Source: Acidobacteriota bacterium
GTDB lineage: Bacteria > Acidobacteriota > Terriglobia > Bryobacterales > Bryobacteraceae
Assembly (NCBI GenBank): GCA_016185425.1
Contig: JACPNQ010000015.1
Span: forward strand, 62,001-126,000
DNA: 64,000 nucleotides
Reading direction: 5' to 3'
Below are positions 1 to 8,820 of this stretch, one piece after another. A program made the translations under genes and the position numbers. Numbering within the stretch: position 1 is the stretch's first letter; each line of letters begins with the position of its first letter. The notes under the pieces are model-generated. The model made no database searches. It worked only from the letters and a program-made list of their open reading frames with translations, and was not told the DNA's origin.

Positions 1-689
1 ATTTCTCTCGCCAGGCTCACCAAACGGGCGATCGCCCACATTGGGCAAAGCAGATGGTTGACGACCTCGGAGACGAAAACAACATCATGGGGTTCGATGG
101 TGAAGTCGACCAGAAAGTCAGAGTGGCGAAACTCGATGTTGCGCCATCCCAGAACGCTATTCGCCCAGACAGCGGACTCGAATTTCCTTTTCTGCACTTC
201 AACACCGGTGACACGTGCCGCTCCTAATTCGGCGAATCGCACGGGGAAGAACCCGTTGTTGGACCCAATCTCCATGATCGACTTCCCGCGAAGATCCGGA
301 AGCAGCGGTCGTATGTACATCCACTTCGGCCACGGCCGCAGCAAACAGGCCTCCTCGCTCGTCAGGTTCCGGCCGAGTGTATTGACTCCGCCTTCATCGC
401 TGGGAACAGGCCATGACCGGTCCGACGTCGTGGAGATACCGTGCTCGGGAAAGTCTAACCGTTGAAACCATTGCCGCGCAAAACTTCTGATGCCATCCGC
501 TACGGGGCCTCGCAGACGCCCGGGACTGAGATTCTCCTGATCGCGACGCAGGATCTCCCTCAGCTCCGCCAAGGCCACACGGAGAGAATCGGCTGAAAAC
601 AAGGGGCGCGTAACGGGCACTTCGTCCCCTAAGTCTCGCCCTTGTGCGTAAACATAGTTCTCGAACTCGTATAAAATCGGATCTCGCAT
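1..689 (-). CDS. SAM-dependent methyltransferase, 3' part cut by window edge
   Basis: The reverse strand is open from an ATG at 689 to the window edge, giving the first 229 residues. A glycine-rich SAM-binding motif I (EIGSNNGFFPV, about residues 140-150) is followed by an acidic end of strand 2 (GVEVQKRKF), then by VVFVSEVVNHL, which fits motif II/III of class I methyltransferases. The roughly 120-residue N-terminal part contains no motif I recognise. The arrangement resembles DUF1698/tRNA U34 carboxymethyltransferase-like enzymes, but the substrate cannot be told. It lies 87 bp downstream of the pyruvyl transferase-like gene on the same strand, so a sugar or lipid methylation role is possible. 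The C-terminus is not visible. Confidence 0.72.
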   Translation of the reverse strand, partial: MRDPILYEFENYVYAQGRDLGDEVPVTRPLFSADSLRVALAELREILRRDQENLSPGRLRGPVADGIRSFARQWFQRLDFPEHGISTTSDRSWPVPSDEGGVNTLGRNLTSEEACLLRPWPKWMYIRPLLPDLRGKSIMEIGSNNGFFPVRFAELGAARVTGVEVQKRKFESAVWANSVLGWRNIEFRHSDFLVDFTIEPHDVVFVSEVVNHLLCPMWAIARLVSLARE

Positions 690-776
690 CTCATCGACTC
701 ACGGGCAAGCAGGCAGCGACTGGCGTCGGGCGTCTACTAATGGGTTGAGGCGCATGCCAGTATAACGCACAACCGG

Positions 777-2360
777 CTAGGACCCTTTCTGCGCGGCGCG
801 AAGACAGAACTGGCGTAGCGCCACCCCCAATGTGCGGCCATCGCCTTCAGGCTGTATCGTGCTGCTTTTGATCTCGATTTGTTGGACGACACGAGGATCA
901 AACGCGACTCCGCCGGACCACGCCCCGTCGGCGCCGGTCTGCCCCTCAAAGATAGTCTGGCCATCGATAAGGATGGCAAACCCGTGCCCCGGCGGATGAA
1001 CGCCCCAAAGGGAGGCGTCGATACGATCCGAGAGTATTCCCAACTCGCCAGGTATCGTCAGGGAAGCATGGCCGTTGGTCCAGCGCAGCGTGGAACCATC
1101 ATAGGGTTCCGGCGAGTGGAACCCTGATTCGCCTATAACCCATAACGGTTCAATCCCGATCCGAGTTGGCCAGTTGCTGTTTTCCGGACTGCGGTGGAGC
1201 CAACGGACAATCGGTGCTTCGTCGTCTTTCTTATCAATGCCTTTCGGAGCGCGGGGGGCGATAGAGTTCAAAATCGGCGCAAGCAACTGGACATACCGAG
1301 ACACCGTTTCCTCGCGGAGATTCAGCAGGCGCTCGCTTTCTGCGTCTCGTACACGCAACAGCGTTGCCATTCGCTCCGCCACCCATGACGGCTCCAAGGT
1401 ACGCGCCTCAAGGACGTCCAGCCCAATCCATTCGCCAATTCTCGCCCGCGTGTCGGTACCGGCGATGATCGCGGGGATACCAAATCCCGCCGCGGTGACG
1501 GCTGCGTGAACGCGATTGGCAAAGATGCAGGCGAGCGATCTGTACAAGTCCAGATAATCGCGGTAGGCCTTCGATAGGAATATCCGCTCTCCCGCCGCCG
1601 CGAGATACTCAGCGTATTGCTGCTCTTCCATGTCATGGCAAATGAAGATCACTTGTCCCATTTGCCGAAACGCCTGCAGCAACTTGTGCATGCGCTGTGT
1701 CCACGAGTAGGAATCGAAGGAGTGAGCAAAATCGTAGTGTCCACCCTTCCCCATAAGATTCACGCCGATCAGGCCGGCAGGTGCGGGAACCGCCTGCTGG
1801 CGCCCGGCCGCCAACAGTGCCGGACAGGGCAAGCACTCGTGAGCAACCCTCAGGCGGCTGAGAATCTGACTGGCCAGCGGATCGCGAACAGTGGTGAGGG
1901 CAGCCCGCGCGCCAGCACGGACGGCGAAATCCGCGCACACCCGGTCGTCGACGAATGCGCTTCCGTCGCCCCCCCACGGTTGGCAACTGCCGGCGCCGAG
2001 GTTGATGAAAACGGGGCCCTCTTGGGAACGGAGAATGCGTTCCTCCCACACCCAGGAGTGCCATTCGGCCTGCGTGGAGCGGTGTCTGCCGGGCCCGTGG
2101 TGCCAGTAGACCGGCGCTCCGCTCTGGATGAATATGTCGACGTCCAGAATCTTGTCGGAGATCCTGTCGAATTCGATATCACGCGGCTGGGAGAGCGAAT
2201 CAGGATCGTGCTTGTTCACGAAGTACGGGCGGACGGCGGCGCCTGAGCGGTCCAGACAATGGCGAATTCCCTCACGAATGAACTCGTCTCCTACGTTGAC
2301 GCCGAGAGTCGTCAGAAAACCGACGCTGAGCGCCGGTTGAGATTGCGGCGAAGCTGGCAA
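777..2360 (-). CDS. Polysaccharide pyruvyl transferase family protein
   Basis: This 527-residue protein has the hallmarks of the CsaB/WcaK polysaccharide pyruvyl transferase fold. Near the N-terminus is GVNVGDEFI, the usual N-x-GD start of the first Rossmann half. Near residues 275-290 is NRVHAAVTAAGFGIP, matching the family signature RxHaxxxAxxxGxP. Such enzymes move pyruvate from PEP onto sugars of surface polymers. The last roughly 130 residues form an extra beta-rich domain (VIGESGFHSPE, SLWGVHPPGHGFAILIDG) that could bind carbohydrate; this is inference. The listed start is a TTG with no good ribosome site, so the N-terminus is uncertain. A methyltransferase gene lies downstream and an ECF sigma operon upstream. 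Confidence 0.78.
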   Translation of the reverse strand: MPASPQSQPALSVGFLTTLGVNVGDEFIREGIRHCLDRSGAAVRPYFVNKHDPDSLSQPRDIEFDRISDKILDVDIFIQSGAPVYWHHGPGRHRSTQAEWHSWVWEERILRSQEGPVFINLGAGSCQPWGGDGSAFVDDRVCADFAVRAGARAALTTVRDPLASQILSRLRVAHECLPCPALLAAGRQQAVPAPAGLIGVNLMGKGGHYDFAHSFDSYSWTQRMHKLLQAFRQMGQVIFICHDMEEQQYAEYLAAAGERIFLSKAYRDYLDLYRSLACIFANRVHAAVTAAGFGIPAIIAGTDTRARIGEWIGLDVLEARTLEPSWVAERMATLLRVRDAESERLLNLREETVSRYVQLLAPILNSIAPRAPKGIDKKDDEAPIVRWLHRSPENSNWPTRIGIEPLWVIGESGFHSPEPYDGSTLRWTNGHASLTIPGELGILSDRIDASLWGVHPPGHGFAILIDGQTIFEGQTGADGAWSGGVAFDPRVVQQIEIKSSTIQPEGDGRTLGVALRQFCLRAAQKGS

Positions 2361-2404
2361 TTCTCAATAGTGGCACACGCACCCGGTGCCCGCAATTTCA
2401 GGCG

Positions 2405-2797
2405 TTATCGCGCCTGCTTCTCTTTCAGGTCCGTCATGATACGGGAGAACTTCTTGCGCTGTTCTTCGTTAAGAACCTGATCGATCCGCGACTTGCTTGT
2501 GGCCATCAGGTCTTCCATTTGCGCATGGAGCACCTGATAGTACAGCGAGAAGTCGTCCAGCGCAGTTTCAATCTCGGACGCCTGTTCTGAGGTGAGATTG
2601 AGTTCCCGCTTCAGATGCGTAAGAGTCTGCTCCTTGGTGGAATCCTTCCAACCGGCAACAACCTGCTTCGCCGATACCGGCTGCGAGGCGAGCTTATAGA
2701 TGACGGCACCCGCCAGGGCCCCACAGCAAAAGACGAGCGTAAGCGTCAGGAGGATCTGGGGATTTCTCCATGCGGGCTGTGCACGTCCGATCATCAT
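2405..2797 (-). CDS. Spy/CpxP-like periplasmic protein, membrane anchored
   Basis: A 130-residue protein with one N-terminal hydrophobic segment (about residues 14-36) followed by an all-helical, charged periplasmic part. Two short motifs of the LTxxQ type are visible (LNLTSEQASEIE and LNEEQRKKFSRIM), as in Spy, CpxP and other heavy-metal-sensor-like periplasmic proteins. Those relatives act as periplasmic chaperones or stress sensors. It begins 11 bp after the anti-sigma factor gene and is the third gene of a sigma / anti-sigma / effector operon, which suggests an envelope-stress role. Exact family membership is moderate because these short helical proteins diverge quickly. Confidence 0.65.
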   Translation of the reverse strand: MMIGRAQPAWRNPQILLTLTLVFCCGALAGAVIYKLASQPVSAKQVVAGWKDSTKEQTLTHLKRELNLTSEQASEIETALDDFSLYYQVLHAQMEDLMATSKSRIDQVLNEEQRKKFSRIMTDLKEKQAR

Positions 2798-2808
2798 TTG
2801 CGCTCGTA

Positions 2809-3303
2809 TTACTCAGAGAAGGATGCCATGGTCGCCAGGAAATGTTCGCGATCCCGCTGCACATCGTCGTCGACGCCGCTCGCAAAACCCGTTGGCATCG
2901 CCACGGGCATGACGGACGGCTGCACCATGATCTGCACGGGGGTGCGCGCCAATTCCGGCTGTTCGGACGTTGTTGCCAGCAAGAAGGACGCCATCAACAA
3001 AAACATCGCGCCGGTCGCGTACATAAGACCCCGCCCAAACACCGGGTCCAAGAGAAGACTCCAAAAGCTGGGCCTTCCTTGCGATTCAATGCGCTGCATA
3101 ACGCGCGCGTAGAAGCCCGCCGTCGGCTCAGGCACTTCCGACAGGCGAAGACTCCGGACAACATTCGTGCAGTGTTGCATCTCGCGCAACTCCGCCGTGC
3201 AGGTCGGGCACGACGAGAGATGAGCCTGCACAGCGTCATCGGCGCCAGGCGTAACCTTCCCGTGCAGGATTTCTTCCAATTGGCTCCGTACTGGCTCGTG
3301 CAT
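2809..3303 (-). CDS. Anti-sigma factor with N-terminal zinc finger (zf-HC2)
   Basis: Residues 28-35 carry the H-x3-C-x2-C zinc-binding signature of ZAS/zf-HC2 anti-sigma domains (H28, C32, C35). One transmembrane helix follows at about 92-111. The C-terminal part, about 50 residues, would lie outside the inner membrane. The gene starts 26 bp after the stop of the ECF sigma factor, the usual layout in which the anti-sigma factor holds its cognate sigma at the membrane. The periplasmic tail is short and rich in Pro and Met, with no recognisable sensor fold. Partner assignment rests on gene order. Confidence 0.8.
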   Translation of the reverse strand: MHEPVRSQLEEILHGKVTPGADDAVQAHLSSCPTCTAELREMQHCTNVVRSLRLSEVPEPTAGFYARVMQRIESQGRPSFWSLLLDPVFGRGLMYATGAMFLLMASFLLATTSEQPELARTPVQIMVQPSVMPVAMPTGFASGVDDDVQRDREHFLATMASFSE

Positions 3304-3329
3304 GGTTTCCCTCGTGACCGGTGGGCGCG

Positions 3330-4001
3330 CTAAAGGGCAACGGAAAGCCGGCTCGGAAGGCCGCCTAACCTCTGGGCGGCTTTCACCAGCTTCTGGCGCG
3401 CGCGAAACAGTTTGACCTTTATTGTATTCTCATTCATTCCCGTCATGTCCGCCAATTCTTCAACGGAATGCCCATCCACTTCCTTCAGAAGCAAAAGGTT
3501 CCGGTCCTCCTCGGAGATCTTGGCTAAGAGCTTAACGGCAAGGTCCCGCTGCGCAAGATTCTCGTCAACTGGCATTGCCGGATCCACCGCTACACCGGAA
3601 TGTTCCAGCATTTGGGTGTCGTCCTCTGAGAAGTCGCTCTCATAAACGAGCTTCCGCACCTTCTTCTTCCGGAGGTAATCGTAGCACTCGTTCACGGTGA
3701 TCTTGTAGATCCATGTCAACAGCGAGCTGCGGAAATCGAAATTGCGAATAGAGAAGTAGACCTTGGCGAAGACCTGCTGGGCGATGTCCTCCGAATCGTT
3801 GCGATTCCGCAAAATCCCGCAGATTATCGAGAAAACCTTGGACTGGTAACGCTCAACGAGCTCCCGGAACGCCATCTCGTCGCCGTTCTGCACCCGGCGG
3901 ACAAGCACGGCCTCTTCTTCTCGATTCGTTTCCACTTTGGCTCTGCTTCGCGTTTCCGCTGCAGCTAGGGGCAAGTCCAGTGTACTCGTAATCCCGCTCA
4001 T
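3330..4001 (-). CDS. RNA polymerase ECF-type sigma factor
   Basis: A 223-residue sigma-70 family protein. Region 2 covers about residues 41-110, with NDSEDIAQQVFAKVY (region 2.2) and LLTWIYKITVNECYDYLRK (2.3-2.4). Region 4 covers about 165-207, with an HTH in VEELADMTGMNENTIKVKLFRAR. A charged N-terminal extension of about 30 residues precedes region 2. It is the first gene of an operon with an anti-sigma factor and a Spy-like protein. The 168 bp between it and the divergent Fe-S carrier gene should hold its promoter; I did not identify a convincing autoregulatory ECF site there. Confidence 0.9.
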   Translation of the reverse strand: MSGITSTLDLPLAAAETRSRAKVETNREEEAVLVRRVQNGDEMAFRELVERYQSKVFSIICGILRNRNDSEDIAQQVFAKVYFSIRNFDFRSSLLTWIYKITVNECYDYLRKKKVRKLVYESDFSEDDTQMLEHSGVAVDPAMPVDENLAQRDLAVKLLAKISEEDRNLLLLKEVDGHSVEELADMTGMNENTIKVKLFRARQKLVKAAQRLGGLPSRLSVAL

Positions 4002-4169
4002 GCCTGTTCGACGGACTGGAGGCGATTCCGGTTTCGCGGTTGTTCGACTTCCCCGGCTCCATTCCAGAATGCCGCATCCCAGACTGGCGCTGCCACATCT
4101 AAGGGTGTAAGACTATGAAAAACCCACGGTAATCGCTAAACTGGGGGTAGAATCGAAAAAGGAGAGTGT

Positions 4170-4493
4170 ATGATTCAACTCACTGAACGTGCGGTTGCGA
4201 AGGTCAGCGAAATCCTCGGCACGCAGGAGCCCAAGCCTGCCGGTTTGCGGATTTCCGTTGTCGGCGGCGGGTGCTCAGGTTTCAGCTATTCGATGGCGTT
4301 CGAGAACAGCCCGACTATGATGGACAGCACGTTAAAGTATGGTCCGCTTCAGGTCTTCGTAGATCAGGCCAGCCTGATCTATCTGGAAGGCGCGGAAGTG
4401 GACTACGTCGAGACACTGGAAGGATCTGGCTTTAAGTTCAATAATCCCAACGTAAAATCGACCTGCGGCTGCGGCAGCTCTTTCAGCGCCTAA
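4170..4493 (+). CDS. erpA: A-type iron-sulfur cluster carrier (IscA/ErpA/HesB family)
   Basis: This 107-residue protein has all three conserved cysteines of A-type carriers: C35 in GGGCSGFSY, and C99 and C101 in the C-terminal CGCG motif. These proteins pass 2Fe-2S or 4Fe-4S clusters from the scaffold to apo-enzymes in the cytoplasm. The length matches the family and the start has a clear AAGGAGAG ribosome site about 8 nt upstream. No isc or suf genes lie beside it, so ErpA is preferred over IscA, but the two cannot be separated from one sequence. It is followed by a strong hairpin terminator. Confidence 0.9.
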   Translation: MIQLTERAVAKVSEILGTQEPKPAGLRISVVGGGCSGFSYSMAFENSPTMMDSTLKYGPLQVFVDQASLIYLEGAEVDYVETLEGSGFKFNNPNVKSTCGCGSSFSA

Positions 4494-4508
4494 AGAATTT
4501 GGTTACAC

Positions 4509-4546
4509 AAAGAAACCGGCCAGCCTCGCGGCTGGCCGGTTTCTTT
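4509..4546. terminator. Bidirectional intrinsic terminator
   Basis: A perfect 17-bp stem (4509-4525 with 4530-4546) closes a 4-nt TCGC loop and has an A run on the left and a T run on the right. It lies between the convergent ends of the Fe-S carrier gene and the PEP-CTERM gene, so it can stop transcription from both sides. Confidence 0.92.
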
Positions 4547-4567
4547 TGTGTCGTTCAGACGATTTGA

Positions 4568-5356
4568 TTAACCGTTGCGACGGCGGAGGAACGCGACACC
4601 GACCAGCCCAGCGCCCATCAGGACGAAGGTCATCGGTTCCGGAACGCCGGTCTGCGCCGGGATCACTGTGAAGGTATTCTTGTAACCGCCGATGCTGCCA
4701 TTGCCAGTTTCACCAGAGTTGAACTGAGCGGCATCAACGATCGAGAAACCAGCCGTCCGATTGTTAAAGAACGTGTTCGAAGTCGGATTCGTCGTACCGA
4801 TGATGAAGCACGACGCGTTGCCGGCCTGATTACATCCGGCGTTCGTACCTACATAAAAGACCTGGGTCGCAGTCGCCAAGTTCACCCCAGTGAGATCCTG
4901 GAACGATTTCGTGACGCTAAAGGTGTCGGTACCAACCGGATTGACTTCCGCCAAGCTGATGTTGTCGACGCCAGTCAGCGAGTTGCTTCCAGGAATCGGG
5001 CCGCCCAAAGTCGGCAGAATCCAGAAACCCGTCTTGAAGTTAGCCTGCTGATTATTACCGGCCGGCGCGAAGAAGTTGTTGCCGTTTGTGGTGATGCCCG
5101 TAAAGAGCACTTCAAAGCCGTTGGCGATCGAGGTCACCGAAACATTGATGTTTGCGGTCGTCGGAATGGTGGAGTAACCGACCTGCGAAACCGAGGACAA
5201 GCTCCAGTTGCTGAGCGTCCAGGAGTTCGTACCACCAAGGTCCGTAACGGTGCAAGTCGTCGGACTGGCGGAGAGCACAAAGCTGCCGCATACCGCGCCG
5301 AATGAGTTGAGTGAAGCGACGGCAAAGAGCGCCATCGCAAATAGAGTTTTCTTCAT
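4568..5356 (-). CDS. PEP-CTERM sorting-signal protein
   Basis: The start at 5356 (MKKTLFAMALF) has a GGAGG about 10 nt upstream; an in-frame extension to 5431 is less likely. The 262-residue product begins with a signal peptide of about 20 residues ending near SFGA. It ends with a PEP-CTERM signal: VPEP, a hydrophobic stretch, then the basic tail RRRNG. The middle is rich in Thr, Asn, Gly and Ser with two cysteine pairs and no recognised enzyme motif. PEP-CTERM proteins are processed by an exosortase and released or attached in the exopolysaccharide-rich envelope. It is a stand-alone gene with its own promoter and a terminator. Confidence 0.85.
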   Translation of the reverse strand: MKKTLFAMALFAVASLNSFGAVCGSFVLSASPTTCTVTDLGGTNSWTLSNWSLSSVSQVGYSTIPTTANINVSVTSIANGFEVLFTGITTNGNNFFAPAGNNQQANFKTGFWILPTLGGPIPGSNSLTGVDNISLAEVNPVGTDTFSVTKSFQDLTGVNLATATQVFYVGTNAGCNQAGNASCFIIGTTNPTSNTFFNNRTAGFSIVDAAQFNSGETGNGSIGGYKNTFTVIPAQTGVPEPMTFVLMGAGLVGVAFLRRRNG

Positions 5357-5450
5357 TAATTTATAACCTCCGAAGGTCAAGCCGTAATCGTGAACACAGC
5401 GTACAGCAGATATACTGCGAGCGCTATACAACTGTCTTAGGTACCACGTA

Positions 5451-5480
5451 AGTATAGGAGCGAGTGTAAACTATTGTCAA
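5451..5480 (-). promoter_or_regulatory. Sigma-70 type promoter of the PEP-CTERM gene
   Basis: Read on the minus strand, TTGACA (5475-5480) and TATACT (5451-5456) are separated by 18 bp. This would start transcription near 5444, about 90 nt upstream of the ATG at 5356. The predicted start overlaps an inverted repeat (CTTA...TAAG around GGTACC, 5436-5452) that could be an operator; that part is inference. Confidence 0.6.
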
Positions 5481-5982
5481 GCTGTTTATTGTATTCACAA
5501 ATACGGTGGTACTACAGTACTTCGAAGAAAGGGGAATCGGCTCGTAACGTATTGCAAAATAATGAGTTACAAATTGGTACTCGCGTTCATAAAGTGCCAT
5601 CTCCAGACTCTTTCATCGCTTGCGGCTGGCTTTTTGAAATGTGTTCTTTTTCAACAAGTTAGCTCGCTTCCTCGAAAGGAGTCGTCCTAGTCCATTATCG
5701 ACCCTTGGTATAGTACTTTCTGCTCCCTACCGCATTCTCGGACTAAGGCTGGTAAGTACTCGCGCTTAAACCTATTCGCCATCAAGTCGCTCACACAGGA
5801 CTTCGCTTTCCTTAGCTTTCAGGAGTGATTGTTATACATAAGTATGACATTGTATGACTCATTATATCTCCGCGCCTTAGATCGAGTATCTTTATCAACA
5901 CGTGGTAGTAGCTTCCCGGCTGGCCACCACTTCCTAGTTGTCACGGCAAAGCTGGCAGCGTTCGTGAGATCCTCGGAGGAGT
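5481..5982. other. Non-coding, AT-rich region upstream of murQ
   Basis: About 500 bp with no convincing gene. Open frames at 5474-5662 and 5829-6041 have no ribosome site and no protein-like composition. The stretch is visibly AT-richer than its neighbours and contains several GTAC tetramers in half-palindromic settings (near 5512, 5518, 5578, 5708 and 5756). The murQ ribosome site (GGAGGAG) is at its right end. It probably holds a long murQ leader and promoter, but no clear -35/-10 pair was found. Confidence 0.5.
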
Positions 5983-6879
5983 ATGGAGCAACTTGGCAGG
6001 CTGACCACCGAGCAGCGGAATCCCAGAACGGAAAGAATTGATCGCTCCTCCACGACGGAATTGCTTACCCTCATCAATCAGGAAGACGCCTGCGTCGCGC
6101 CGGCCGTGAATGGGGCGATTTCGCAGATTGCCGCCGTGCTCGAACACCTTGTCCCCAGAGTCCGGAACGGCGGACGCCTTTTTTATATCGGCGCGGGAAC
6201 AAGCGGACGGCTGGGAGTGTTGGACGCTTCCGAATGTCCGCCGACCTTTGGTGTCCCCTACGATCTCGTCCAGGGAATCATGGCCGGCGGAGAACGGGCG
6301 CTGAGCCGGGCAACCGAGGCTTCCGAAGATGATCCGTCCGCCGGGGCAGGGGACCTTGTCATACGAGGCTTTACCGCCGCGGACGCCCTTATCGGGCTCG
6401 CCGCCAGCGGCCGCACTCCGTATGTCATCGGCGCCGTCCGTTCTGCCCGGGCGATGGGCGCAATGACTGGGGCGATCGTCTGCGTGAAGGATAGTGCGCT
6501 GGCACGCGAGGTTGAGTTCCCCATCGAAGTACCCGTAGGGCCCGAGGTCGTGACCGGTTCAACCAGAATGAAGGCAGGCACCGCGACAAAGATGATTTTG
6601 AACATGCTGAGCACGGGATTGATGATCCGCCTGGGGCATACGTATGGAAACCTGATGGTCAACGTGCAGCCGAAGAATGCGAAACTGATGGACCGGGCGC
6701 ACCGAATCGTTGCAGACGCGAGCGGCGTTTCGCCGGAAAAGGCATCGGAACTCTTCGAATATGCGGGCAGGAATGTGAAAACGGCGATTGTAATGGCGAA
6801 ATTGAACGTTTCGAGAGAACAGGCGATCGAATTGCTGCGGGAGCATCAAGGCGTGCTGGCGGGAGTGCTGAATGGATAG
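5983..6879 (+). CDS. murQ: N-acetylmuramic acid 6-phosphate etherase MurQ
   Basis: This 298-residue SIS-domain protein matches MurQ throughout: [12 protein letters not shown] near the start, then the sugar-phosphate loop [21 protein letters not shown] (about residues 64-84), then [20 protein letters not shown] and [18 protein letters not shown]. MurQ cleaves the lactyl ether of MurNAc-6-phosphate to GlcNAc-6-phosphate and D-lactate in cytoplasmic cell-wall recycling. The start has GGAGGAG directly upstream. Its 3' end overlaps murA by 8 bp, so recycling and new peptidoglycan synthesis are translationally coupled here. No anmK or murK is visible nearby. Confidence 0.95.
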   Translation: MEQLGRLTTEQRNPRTERIDRSSTTELLTLINQEDACVAPAVNGAISQIAAVLEHLVPRVRNGGRLFYIGAGTSGRLGVLDASECPPTFGVPYDLVQGIMAGGERALSRATEASEDDPSAGAGDLVIRGFTAADALIGLAASGRTPYVIGAVRSARAMGAMTGAIVCVKDSALAREVEFPIEVPVGPEVVTGSTRMKAGTATKMILNMLSTGLMIRLGHTYGNLMVNVQPKNAKLMDRAHRIVADASGVSPEKASELFEYAGRNVKTAIVMAKLNVSREQAIELLREHQGVLAGVLNG

Positions 6880-8131
6880 GTTTGTAATAGAGGGCGGGAC
6901 GGCGCTCCGCGGAAGAGTGGAGATCAGTGGGGCGAAGAACTCGGCCTTGCCCGTACTGGCAGCATGCTTGCTGACGGACCAACCGGTGATCTTGCACCGG
7001 ATTCCGCGCGTGAAGGACATCCGCACGATGATGGATCTCCTCATCCATATGGGTATGAGCCTCGAAAACGGAGAGACCGGCGCGGTGACAGTAAGGGCCG
7101 GAAGCTCTCTCCAGCCCGAGGCGCCTTACGAGGTCGTCAAGACGATGCGGGCTTCAAGCCTGGTGCTTGGGCCGCTCGTCGGGCGGTACGGCCGCGCACG
7201 CGTGTCGTTGCCAGGCGGATGTGCCATCGGCGCGCGGCCAATCGACCTCCATATGCGGGGCCTGGAACAGTTAGGCGCCAAGATTGAGCAGACCCACGGC
7301 TACATTGAGGCAACGGCACCCGAAGGCTTGCGCGGCGCGGTCGTCCATTTCGACCGCATCACTGTGACTGGCACGGAGGACATTATTATGGCGGCCGTGC
7401 TGGCGCGCGGAGAGACCGTAATTGAAAATGCGGCCCGCGAGCCTGAGGTCGTGGACCTATCGGACCTCTTAAGGAAAATGGGAGCGGAAATCGAAGGCGC
7501 GGGCACGTCGACCATTCGAATCCGCGGCGTCAAGCACTTAACCGGGGCCGAGCATACGATTATTGCAGACCGCATTGAAGCCGGCACCTTTGCAATCGGC
7601 GCCGCGATCACCGGAGGCGATGTGGAAGTAGTGGGATGCGTGCCTGAACACCTGACGGCCCTGACGGCCAAACTGCGAAAAGCGGGAGCGGAGGTGACCG
7701 AGCCGGCGCCCAGCGTTCTGCGTGTTCGCGGAACGGGCCGTCTGCTGAGCGAAGACATCGTCACCGAGGAGCATCCCGGCTTCCCCACCGATCTCCAAGC
7801 GCAGTACATGTCCTTAATGACGCAAGCCGAGGGCATCGCTATTGTCTCCGAGCGTATTTTCGAAAACCGCTTTATGCACGCCCCTGAACTCGTCCGAATG
7901 GGCGCCAGCATCCGCATTGATGGACGGCAAGCGATCGTGGCCGGGCCCCGCCGGCTGACTGGGGCGCACGTAATGGCCTCGGACCTGCGGGCGAGCGCGT
8001 CTTTGGTCCTGGCAGGATTGGTGGCGAAGGGCGAAACAATCGTCGACCGCGTCTATCACATGGATCGCGGGTACGAAAAGATCGAGAGCAAGTTGGCGGG
8101 GCTCGGAGCCCGCATCCGGAGGACGCAATGA
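6872..8131 (+). CDS. murA: UDP-N-acetylglucosamine 1-carboxyvinyltransferase MurA
   Basis: A 419-residue enolpyruvyl transferase, the standard length for MurA. K22 in SGAKNSALP and the catalytic cysteine C117 in [11 protein letters not shown] are present. Cys rather than Asp at this position is the fosfomycin-sensitive form. MurA transfers enolpyruvate from PEP to UDP-GlcNAc, the first committed step of peptidoglycan synthesis. It overlaps murQ by 8 bp, and its stop overlaps the start of the rhodanese gene (ATGA). Coupling murA to murQ and a rhodanese suggests one operon. Confidence 0.96.
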   Translation: MDRFVIEGGTALRGRVEISGAKNSALPVLAACLLTDQPVILHRIPRVKDIRTMMDLLIHMGMSLENGETGAVTVRAGSSLQPEAPYEVVKTMRASSLVLGPLVGRYGRARVSLPGGCAIGARPIDLHMRGLEQLGAKIEQTHGYIEATAPEGLRGAVVHFDRITVTGTEDIIMAAVLARGETVIENAAREPEVVDLSDLLRKMGAEIEGAGTSTIRIRGVKHLTGAEHTIIADRIEAGTFAIGAAITGGDVEVVGCVPEHLTALTAKLRKAGAEVTEPAPSVLRVRGTGRLLSEDIVTEEHPGFPTDLQAQYMSLMTQAEGIAIVSERIFENRFMHAPELVRMGASIRIDGRQAIVAGPRRLTGAHVMASDLRASASLVLAGLVAKGETIVDRVYHMDRGYEKIESKLAGLGARIRRTQ

Positions 8132-8508
8132 AACATACGCCCGGTTTTCTCGCGATTGTCGAAGACGCAAAGTCGCGGGTCCGTGAGATCGACACGCCGG
8201 AGTATGCGGCGCTGCGCAATAGCGCCACCGCGCACATGCTCGTCGATGTCCGCGAGGAGAGCGAGTGGGCGGCCGGACATGCCGATGGCGCCATTCATCT
8301 TGGGAAGGGCATCATCGAACGCGACATCGAAACGCGTCAGCCGGACAAGGACCTACTGCTCGTGCTCTACTGCGGAGGCGGATACCGTTCGGCGCTGGCG
8401 GCCGACGCGCTGCAGAAGATGGGCTATCGCAATGTGCGATCGCTTGCGGGCGGATGGAGGGCCTGGAACGCTGCGGGGCTGCCGGTGGAAGGGCCGCAAA
8501 CTACCTGA
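8128..8508 (+). CDS. Rhodanese-like sulfurtransferase domain protein
   Basis: A single rhodanese domain in 126 residues: [22 protein letters not shown] (about 38-59) and the active loop CGGGYR with catalytic C82, followed by [16 protein letters not shown]. Such proteins carry sulfane sulfur on the cysteine. The six-residue loop is typical of thiosulfate/persulfide sulfurtransferases rather than Cdc25-type phosphatases. It is the last gene of the murQ-murA operon (ATGA overlap). Its final 8 bp overlap the convergent gene at 8501-8815. The physiological sulfur donor and acceptor are unknown. Confidence 0.88.
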   Translation: MKHTPGFLAIVEDAKSRVREIDTPEYAALRNSATAHMLVDVREESEWAAGHADGAIHLGKGIIERDIETRQPDKDLLLVLYCGGGYRSALAADALQKMGYRNVRSLAGGWRAWNAAGLPVEGPQTT

Positions 8509-8815
8509 ACAGCACGAAGTCGATGCATCGCCAAATAATGTAGATGAGGCAGATGGCCTCGATTACGCGAAAGGTCTTCACAAACCCCTGCGACATGAAT
8601 TCGAAGCGAATCATCATGGCGCAGACGACTCCGGCGTAGAGGAAGTTGGCATCCAGAAACTGTCCCCCCGTCTTCTGATAAAAGACCATCCCCAGGTAAT
8701 AGACCAGCGGCCAATTATTCTCCAACGCCAGCCTGCCCCGCATCACGAACAGCCATACCGTCAGGCCGCATGCGACGAGGGCGAGGAGTTCGATATCGCT
8801 AAACCGAAAGGACAT
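8501..8815 (-). CDS. Small integral membrane protein of unknown function
   Basis: A 104-residue protein with about three hydrophobic segments: residues 9-25 (ELLALVACGLTVWLFVM), 37-47 plus 60-72, and 86-102 (VIEAICLIYIIWRCIDFVL). There are no motifs I recognise. Codon use and hydrophobic patterning look like a real gene. It starts 5 bp from the stop of the upstream barrel gene (8821-10839), so it probably forms the last gene of the decaheme cytochrome operon. A structural or assembly role for that complex is possible but is only inferred from position. Confidence 0.6.
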   Translation of the reverse strand: MSFRFSDIELLALVACGLTVWLFVMRGRLALENNWPLVYYLGMVFYQKTGGQFLDANFLYAGVVCAMMIRFEFMSQGFVKTFRVIEAICLIYIIWRCIDFVLFR

Positions 8816-8820
8816 GCCTT

